Source of the DNA: Ampelocalamus luodianensis | Taxonomy: Eukaryota; Streptophyta; Magnoliopsida; Poales; Poaceae | Direction of reading: 5' to 3' | NCBI GenBank assembly: GCA_036346255.1 | Contig: CM070635.1 | Location: 45,907,715-45,971,714, forward strand | Length of the DNA stretch: 64,000 nucleotides | Part shown: positions 57,229 to 64,000 of the stretch, one piece after another | How positions within the stretch are numbered: position 1 is the first letter of the stretch | Layout: each line of letters opens with the position of its first letter | The notes under the pieces: model-generated | Told to the model about the DNA's origin: nothing | Database searches by the model: none | What the model saw: only the letters and a program-made list of their open reading frames with translations | Program-made: the position numbers and the translations under genes

Positions 57229-58991
57229 TCAAAAACACCAACCAGATGTTGCAATCGCCGGGACGACTCCTCCCAGGTCAAGCTTCTGCTTTGCCTGAAT
57301 TAAATTTGCTCGAAGGCTCACTTCCTGCATCTGCAGTACAAGAGAAATTAAGGAAGCAACATTAGAACACACGCATGCATATCTGAACCATTTCTCTCCT
57401 TGCCCAACCTGCTCCTGCTGGTGTGTGTCTGTACTCTGCAATTGACCGGATGTATATATATATATATATATCCAAGAACACAGGAAATGGGTCATGATGA
57501 GCTAGGAGACAACACAATGATAGCAAGGAGCAAGACGCAAGCATGCACGGGAGTTTGGTAGTAGCTGACAATTAAGAAGCAAGCAGTGCTCGAAAAAGTG
57601 GAGTATCTGACAATCAATCCAAAGTTTAGTACCACCTTTGTTCTGGTGAGACATCACCCAGGGCTTAAAAACGACCACTTACCCACCTGTAAGCTAGAGA
57701 CAACCCTGGCCAACCGCATCGCTTCCTCCAGGCCCTTGATCTCCTGCTGCATCGTCCTCACGAGCTCGCCCAGCGCACTGCTCGTCACACCAGCCTGCAC
57801 ACACATAAATCAAACAACAATTACCTCTCGATCAGCTGCATTGCAGTTAACGTTAAACGCATGCAGGAATTGATTAATTTTGCAATGTTTTATATGTGCG
57901 TATGTACCGTAGCATAGTACATGTCGGCGTTGTCTTCGATCTCATTCACTGTGTCCACACAAGAAAACATGGTTTCGTGCAACGATTCCAGGTCGGCCTG
58001 CAAGTGTATATGCATGTAACTTGAGTAACCGCCGGGTCGGTCAACGAGCCAAACCTGCCAGAGAGGAAGATGAAAGCCTATGTTGCACTGTGTGAGGGAG
58101 TATACTTGGGCGCCGTCGGCTAAGGGGAGGGACGTGCAGACGGCGGAGAGGACGCGGCAGAGGTCGGCGACGGCGTTGGCGTGCGGCTTGGCGAGGGGTT
58201 CCCACGAGGCGAGCAGGGGGAGCTGCGGCCGCAGCAGCCGAGCCAATTTCAGCTTCTGCCGCCGCCGTTGCGCCACGATCCGCTTCGCTGCCTGGATGTT
58301 GCGCAGCTCCGCCACGCGCAGCCACGTGTAGAACAGCTTGTTCTGCATGCGCGTGACATGAAAAAGCACTAATTGCATTGCACTGATAGCTTGATCAAGA
58401 AACCGCACGGCGATGCATGCGTGCACGGCTCACCTCGGCGGCGGAGGTGGTGCCGGCCATGCTCTTCTCCATCCGGGCATTGGCAAACCGCCACTGCAGC
58501 AGCCGCGCCGTCAGCACGCGCGCGCGGTGCGCTGCCTCCTCCCTCTCCGGCTCCTCCTTCTTCCGCGTCATCATCTCCCTCAGCACGCCCGATCCTCTCC
58601 CCGCGTCCTCCGACGACCCCCCGGTGCTCCGCCTCCTCCTCGCCGGCTCCCACGGGCCCCTCGATACGACGCCCGGCTCGGGCAACGACCGTCGCAGGGA
58701 CGCCAAGGCGGCGTCCGGGCCGAGGACGTCGCTATGGAAGGTGTTCTCCTTGCTGCTCAGCGCCCGGCGCGGCGGCGCGGCGTCGTCGGCGCTGGGCTTC
58801 CTGTAGCTGAAGGAGGCCGCCTTGCGGAGGGAGCGCGCGAAGTTGGTGGACGAGAAGAGCGGCGCGGAGCGCATGCCGTCGTAGACGAATGCGCCGGCGC
58901 CGGCGCGGGAGGCCGCGCTGGGGCTGCGCGCCAGGCACCGCGGGGACGCCGCCGTCAGCGGCCGCGGGGTGCCGCCGCCGTTGGAATCCAT
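57229..58991 (-). CDS. QWRF motif-containing protein (DUF566 family), complete
   Basis: Plant-specific family whose Arabidopsis members (SCO3/QWRF1, QWRF2, EDE1) associate with microtubules; EDE1 works with augmin in cell division. Five exons on the minus strand, 58991-58434, 58342-58106, 57997-57908, 57794-57687 and 57330-57229, all phase 0 with GT..AG introns, encode 364 residues ending in TGA. The N-terminal 150 residues are basic and Ser/Pro/Arg-rich, as expected for a microtubule-binding region, with RSLRKAASFSY at 53-63. The QWRF motif is Q166-F169 in ARLLQWRFANARME. The helical C-terminus contains FYTWLRVAELRNIQAAKR, LADLESLHETM-like segments and EVSLRANLIQAKQKLDLG. It is shorter than most Arabidopsis members (about 400-650). 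The frame is intact. Confidence 0.92.
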
Positions 58992-59097
58992 GGACGATAA
59001 ATATAAATTAATTAATTAATTATAAATTAATAAATATAATTAAGCTTCGTCGTTCGATCAGGGCAAGTACATTGCTCACAGGAGCCTAACTACTATA

Positions 59098-59112
59098 GGA
59101 GAGAGAGAGAGG
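59098..59112. promoter_or_regulatory. GA-repeat in the QWRF 5' leader
   Basis: A short (GA)n run about 110 bp upstream of the start codon; on the transcribed strand it is a CT-rich leader, a frequent feature of plant 5' UTRs. An (ATTA)n run lies closer to the start at 59008-59024. Confidence 0.4.
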
Positions 59113-59177
59113 AGAAGCATGCACTAGCTAGACAGATAGCTAGAGCTTATTGAGCTTGGAATTGAGATTGATGGGTT

Positions 59178-59186
59178 GTATATATC
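59178..59186 (-). promoter_or_regulatory. Possible TATA box of the QWRF gene
   Basis: The minus strand reads TGATATATACA here, about 190 bp upstream of the ATG, implying a leader near 160 bases. No transcript evidence. Confidence 0.45.
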
Positions 59187-60781
59187 ATGGGGCTAGAAGA
59201 AGTGTTCTTGTGCGGGCATGTCACACTCATGACATGATGGAAGAACCAGATGGATGCAGATGGTCCTTTAGCTAATGTATACACGAAAAAAGTTTTTTTC
59301 AGATAGTCTTTGGAGGCATGTGGAAATGATATGTTGGAGAAATGGTGGGGTTTGGTGGGAGAAAGGGAGAGGAGAGCCATTTTTAGAGTGATGGCAAGTC
59401 ACGGCCGGCGACCTAAAAATTGGTCAATTGGGCCGTGCGCACGCTGCAATTTCTTCTCGCTTCACCCCACTCGAGGAGACAGGGCGAAAGAAAGATGTCA
59501 ACGTTGGGAGAGATAAACTGGCCTTTTTATGTGAGATTTTTGAAGGTGTGGTCTACCTCTCTTTCGAAAGAAACTTGTAGCTATATATATACTGATCCGA
59601 AGTCAAAATCATGAGTTACGTTGTATCCAAGAAGGGAGACGCAAAATAAAGGAGAAAAATGTGAAGCATATGGTTATACCATTGGAAACTTGAGCCTTGA
59701 TCAGAGCTCTCAAGCTGTCAGTGCAATACTATATTACTACACTGAGGCCCAGCCTAATAGCGGGCCCTTCATTTGGGCCAAATCTGTATAGTGTTACAAC
59801 AGTTCAGTGAACGATCATTCACGCAGTGTAGACTTTTTGAGCCCAGACTGGGAACGTGAGTTCTCTTTTCAAATAAACAAGCCTAAGAACATCGCAAATT
59901 GATTTCAGATGCCAAATACAGCCATATGTTGGTTCTTACAATGAAAAAAGAAATTGCCGGCGCATAGCCCAATAGTGTGACACCTTGGCTCTGACTAATA
60001 ACTATATTCCGGTTGTTATCAACCGCGGATTTGATGTGTTACTTGTGGGTATTTTCCACTGTGCCCACCCTCTAAGAAGAATAAAAGTGAAGATAGCAGT
60101 GTATGCCACTGGGATTCTCCGAACAGAATAGGAGGTCCTCGAGAAAGAAGAAGAGAATAGGGATCTCCGATTGGTTCTTGGACTAGCATGAATGTGGCGC
60201 ATTGTTCTAGGTTGGTTGACCTTGTGCTAGGTGCTACTGTCGTCTGTCGATAGACCTGAAATCCTCAATATGTTGAAGCTAATTCCTGCTACTTGCGCCA
60301 TTAATTAACTATGGCCGTAAGAAGCTACCTAAGACTACGAGGAATCAAGCTTCCTCACATGAACACTGGTCGGTCGATTAGGCGTCACATATAGGAACGC
60401 CACAGGATAGTGCTTGAAACCGCCCCGGGTCTGAGCCTGCACTCCAATCTGTCAGTTGCACTCGGTTTTATCATGCATGCCTGATCGCGACGTACGGCAC
60501 AACCGCACAACCGGCCAGCCTTATCCGGCGGTCCGGTGATCTTGCTTTGCATCGTTTGGTGTACTCATATGACGACATGGGCATACATGCAATGGGCAAT
60601 GGCGTGCAACAACACCTCGGTTAATCAGTGGGGTCGGTCGAGAGTTTGACGAGCACACGTTCGTACGTTTGGAAAAATGCCAGTCAGTCAAATATCGGTC
60701 ACAGACGTCCAGATCTGAATCTCCTCTGCTCATCTGCGACTCGTATGAATCGAAGAAGCAGCTTAATTAGCGTCGAAGGTC
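59187..60781. other. Intergenic region upstream of QWRF, no gene recognised
   Basis: Mixed host sequence. No open frame has a recognisable domain and no repeat pair was found. Confidence 0.4.
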
Positions 60782-61316
60782 GGGGATGACAACGGGCACA
60801 TTCCCTATCAGGAGTGGTGGAACATCTCTATCCCCGAGAGAATAAAAATTTTCCGTTCCCGTCCTCATCCCCGTCCTCGGATGCTATTCTCCGCTGTCTC
60901 CGTCTCCATCGGGTTATCGGGGCCCCACGGGGATCCATACCCGAAAGTTAGATCCCGAAAGAAGAGAAAATAAGATTCATAATGTTATAAAAATAGATAT
61001 GAACATCGACATGCAATACTGAAATGATAATGTTTTTTGATTAATTAGCATCTGGAAAGTAAAAGATACAAAAAAGATTATCGAGTTGTCGCCTTATCGG
61101 GTTGTGCAGTAGTAGGCTAGTGGCCTACATATCTTATCGAGGGACATGCGGGTAGCGGGTATGAGGAGTAGGAGAATGGCCCCATTCCCGTTTCACCCGA
61201 TGGGGAATTGTATTTGCATATTAGTATCTCCGTGTGGGAGAAATAGTCTCATCTCCGTCCCCTAATAGGTGAATTCCCCGTTGGAGAATGGAGAATAAGA
61301 CCCCATTACCATCCCT
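60782..61316. mobile_element. hAT-like non-autonomous element
   Basis: The left end GGGGATGACAACGGG and the right end, read in reverse, AGGGATGGTAATGGG form an imperfect 15-bp inverted repeat. The body contains repeated CCCGTCCTCATCCCCG and CCCCATTCCCG words, a pattern common in plant hAT derivatives. No 8-bp target duplication is evident. Confidence 0.5.
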
Positions 61317-61872
61317 AGTCAGCACTGAGCAGCAACTTGGGCTTCTCCTTTTGATCAGTAGTCCGCTCTTCTCCGCATGGATCATATCGTATCAGTCGTT
61401 TCCTTAGGCTTGCCCAACAGCCAAAAAATTACCTCTTTTCTGAAGAGTAAAACCAGCCTATTGTCCATCCAAAGATCTTATTTTTCGTGCATGACAGTAA
61501 GGCATGCTGCATGGTAGATCTAGTATAGGAATTTTTTGCCGATACGGTCATTTTAGGAACTGTAATTACAGATATGACAAGTTTCATAACGATTTGCAAA
61601 ATGGCACGTCGGCGCACGGTGAGCCCGCGCGCGCGCCTCCCAAAGTGACACGTCGCCGTGGCGCAGCTCACCCGCGCCCGCCCGCCACCTCACTCGCGCC
61701 CGCCACCCCGCCACGCCGGCGACCGGCGCACCCACTCACCGCCCGCCACGTCGGCGACCGCGCACCCACTCACCGCCCGCCACGCCGGCCGGCGGCGCGC
61801 GAGGCGACCTGCGCGCCGACAAAAACAAAAAGAAAAAACCAAGCGCAGCTCACTGCGCCCCACAATAGTGCC

Positions 61873-61932
61873 GGTTTAGGGTTAGGTTAGGTTTGTTTAG
61901 GTTAGCTTAGGGTTAGGTTAGGTTAATTAGGT
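61873..61932. repeat. Telomere-like interstitial repeats
   Basis: Two TTTAGGG-type units and several GTTAGG variants (GTTTAGGGTTAGGTTAGG ... TTAGGGTTAGG). Too short and degenerate for a telomere; it lies inside the MULE subterminal region. Confidence 0.8.
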
Positions 61933-62343
61933 AGTTAGAGTATGAAATTTAAAAGAATTTTAAAATATAGTAGATGAGTTCTAAAATTATGAAATTTTTG
62001 TGTAGCTCTTGACACCTTGTACTTGTTTGTGTAAATTTTTCGTAATTTTATCCATTCGTAATTATTATCGCTACTTCGTATGAATTGGTATCCGTGTACT
62101 CCCTTGTTTCGAAGATTAAGGTTTCATAATTTCATGTGATTTAAAATATATTTGAGATTTGCCGGACTGGGAATGTATTTGAGATTTGCTTGATCATTAT
62201 GCGGAGAATTAAAAACCTCGTAGTGACCATCTTTTCCACCGTCCCTCCTCTCTCTCCGCACATCCGTCGCCTCATCCAGAAATTTCGGCGCCAATGTTTA
62301 CGGAATTCCCGGCGCCAACGCCGCGACTCCTTCTCCGCTCGAC

Positions 62344-62351
62344 TATAAATA
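62344..62351 (+). promoter_or_regulatory. TATA box of the MuDR-type transposase gene
   Basis: TATAAATA, about 240 bp upstream of a splice donor and 690 bp upstream of the transposase ATG; initiation is expected near 62375. Confidence 0.6.
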
Positions 62352-62589
62352 CCGAACTCTAGCACTCGCTCTTCGCTCATATCAATTGCGTTTTGATTCT
62401 CGTTCTTGCGCTCGTCGCTGAGAACTTAGAGAACGTAACATAATAAATTTTATTGAGAGATTAACCGTTTTCCTTCTTCTCGCCGCAAATCGCTTCGGCG
62501 TTGATTTATTACTTCCCCCGTCGCTCGTCGCTCGGCGTTGATTTATTACTTCCCCCGAGGGCTAATTGATTACTTCCTCCGAAGGGCAG

Positions 62590-63019
62590 GTAATTTGTGT
62601 TATGCTTTTGCCGTTTCTCAGTCAGCTAGTCGTAATGAGATAATTTAGAGGTAATTAATTAGTCGTAATTAGTTAGTTGACCAGTAATAAATTAGTTTAG
62701 TGCTAATTAATTAGTCGTAATTAGTTTAGTAGTCATCATTACAGCGTATTAAGTAAGTGGAAATGAAGTACTGATATTTTTTAGTGGTAATTAATCAGTC
62801 GTAATTAGTTAGTTTAGAGGTAATTAATTAGTTGTAATTAGTTAGTTCACTAGTAATGAATTAGTTTAGTTGTAATTAGTTTAGTAGTCATCATTACAGT
62901 ATAGTAAGTCAAGACAAATAAAATACTCCTAATTTTGTAGTGGTAATTAATTAATCATAAGTAGTTAGTTTAGATGTAATTAATTAGTCATAATTATTTA
63001 GTGATTGTTGTGGCTTTAG
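62590..63019 (+). other. Leader intron with AT-rich tandem repeats
   Basis: Bounded by GGGCAG|GTAATT and GGCTTTAG|GTATTT. It is filled with TAATTAATTAGTCGTAATTA words, and a block of about 170 bp ending TCATCATTACAGTATA occurs twice (near 62660-62750 and 62800-62910). Predicted from splice-site sequence only. Confidence 0.5.
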
Positions 63020-63031
63020 GTATTTTCGAAC

Positions 63032-64000
63032 ATGCAAGATTTGTTGGTGTTTTACGGCGATGGGCTCAGACGCGGTAGGACACGATGGGTTAGACCTATC
63101 GAAATGCCGATATAAGGTGGTCCGGCGGAGGGCTCCACACGATGAATATTCACGAGTCGCGGTCGCATCCGGAGGGAGTTCGTCCACGGAGGCAACGACG
63201 AAGAAAGTTATGATCGAGGCGATCACCGCACGAATTATGTGTGGAGCTCGTAAAGGTGAATGGAAGCATAGCATGGAGGCGAGACATGGAGATTGTCTCT
63301 CGGCGAGGCGGCCATTCACGGAAGCCTATGGTGTACGTAAATTTCGTACATAGGGCATCGGAAACCACGATGATGCCGAGGCCTCTACAAGCCGGCAAGC
63401 GCGATCCGAAAGCTCAAGATGGCGGCACGGAATGTGCCGCCTCGGAGAAGTCCCGTGCTAATTTCGTACAAACGAGGGGCGAAACATGGTGGTCGGCCCG
63501 CATCGATCGCCACAGTATCACGGACGAGCCTCTCGGGTTGGAGTCCGACGAGGACACCGACCCAAGCTCGGATGGTGCCGACGAGGACGCACACGGCCGA
63601 TGGTCCTTACGTGGCATCAAGACTTGATGATATCGCGGTGCGTTCGCCGTACTACACGCAAGAAGAAGGCTCCTGGGGGGTTTGAAGCCGACACCCTCTT
63701 AGTTGGGCGCTTCGGACAAGGGGCCGTTCAACAAGCTATAGCACGGTATGCCCGTCCATCACCGTGTGTACCGAGTGCACCGGTCCAACCCGTGAAAGCA
63801 CGCAGTGAAGTGCGTAGTAGAAGGCTGCCTCGGCAAGGTCGGGCTTCGCCGAGCAAAGATCTTCGCTCGATCTTCACAGCCAAGGAGTTGATCGACCACG
63901 CTTGCGAAGCTTAGTGAGCCTCGCGGCAAAGATCGAACGTGACTTCGCATATGTTGCAAACCTCATCACGCACCTAGTTGAGGCGGACGTGTCTATCTCC
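63032..64000 (+). pseudogene. MuDR-type transposase N-terminus, frame broken, truncated by window
   Basis: Starts at ATG 63032 (MQDLLVFYGDG). Conserved pieces follow in changing frames: DLSKCRYKVVR near 63090, MVYVNFVHRASET near 63330, SDEDTDPSSDGADED near 63545, GPYVASRLDDIAVRSPYYTQ near 63600, then FEADTLLVGRFGQGAVQQAIARYA near 63685 and PSKDLRSIFT..ELIDHACEA near 63855. The last part is the MuDR DNA-binding region that precedes the MULE transposase catalytic domain, which is not in the window. At least four frame changes are needed. Either it is a dead copy or the consensus has indel errors. Confidence 0.7.

Larger units (their letters stand above)
61527..64000 (+). mobile_element. Mutator (MuDR-type) element, 5' part, runs past the window
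   Basis: From about 61527 (GGAATTTTTTGCCGATACGG) the sequence has the look of a MULE terminus: AT-rich end, then a CG-rich subterminal region at 61610-61850. A promoter, a leader intron and a transposase N-terminus follow in order. The other terminus is beyond 64000, so length and target duplication cannot be seen; the left limit is approximate. Confidence 0.65.

Noticed and set aside
58372..59000. Plus-strand frames of 130-195 aa over QWRF exon 1
   Set aside because: Shadows of a CG-rich exon; the QWRF motif is on the minus strand.

Overview
This is plant nuclear DNA. It has spliced genes with canonical GT..AG introns, TATA boxes and several complete LTR retrotransposons. The protein families, CG-rich genes and dense grass-type transposons point to a grass. 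The gene set (an NRT1.1B-like nitrate transporter, a GS-OX-like flavin monooxygenase and a QWRF protein, all on the minus strand) together with TA-flanked foldback elements suggests the genus Oryza or a close relative. From memory, rice NRT1.1B lies on chromosome 10 near an FMO gene; I could not check this.

Only three host genes are well supported. (1) 943-2061, minus: exons 1-3 of an NPF6-clade nitrate transporter; the rest of the gene lies beyond the left edge. (2) 48714-51526, minus: a complete seven-exon FMO GS-OX-like gene (432 aa). (3) 57229-58991, minus: a complete five-exon QWRF-motif (DUF566) gene (364 aa). All three have intact frames and nothing suggests that they act in one pathway.

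The roughly 46 kb between the transporter and the FMO is mostly transposons. In order: a minus-strand Copia element (2944-10957) broken by later insertions, including foldback elements, a 3.2-kb block with a C2H2 zinc-finger fragment, and a CACTA/Ulp1-type fragment; a plus-strand Copia (11134-17354); an 11.3-kb Tekay/Del-type chromovirus (18940-30203, minus) with 2.66-kb LTRs and a perfect 5-bp target duplication; two long-inverted-repeat elements (31234-32964 and 34820-35697, the latter with a perfect 9-bp duplication typical of Mutator); three internally deleted LTR elements (38410-40987, 41505-44309, 45085-47270); and a relic of gypsy integrase.

Just upstream of the FMO gene is a Pack-MULE (51748-52860) carrying a broken WDR5-type WD40 gene fragment. 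FMO intron 1 holds another inverted-repeat element. The right edge (about 61527-64000) is the 5' part of a MuDR-type element with TATA box, leader intron and transposase N-terminus, continuing past the window.

Two other points are worth attention. At 44334-44605 there is a tandem pair of snRNA-type promoter motifs (USE plus TATA) with the short spacing used by RNA polymerase III. Also, the long repeats differ mainly by 1-2 base indels, while the host genes and one of the deleted LTR elements do not. That may reflect consensus errors in high-copy repeats rather than biology. Nothing here looks bacterial: I saw no operons, CRISPR arrays or rRNA.
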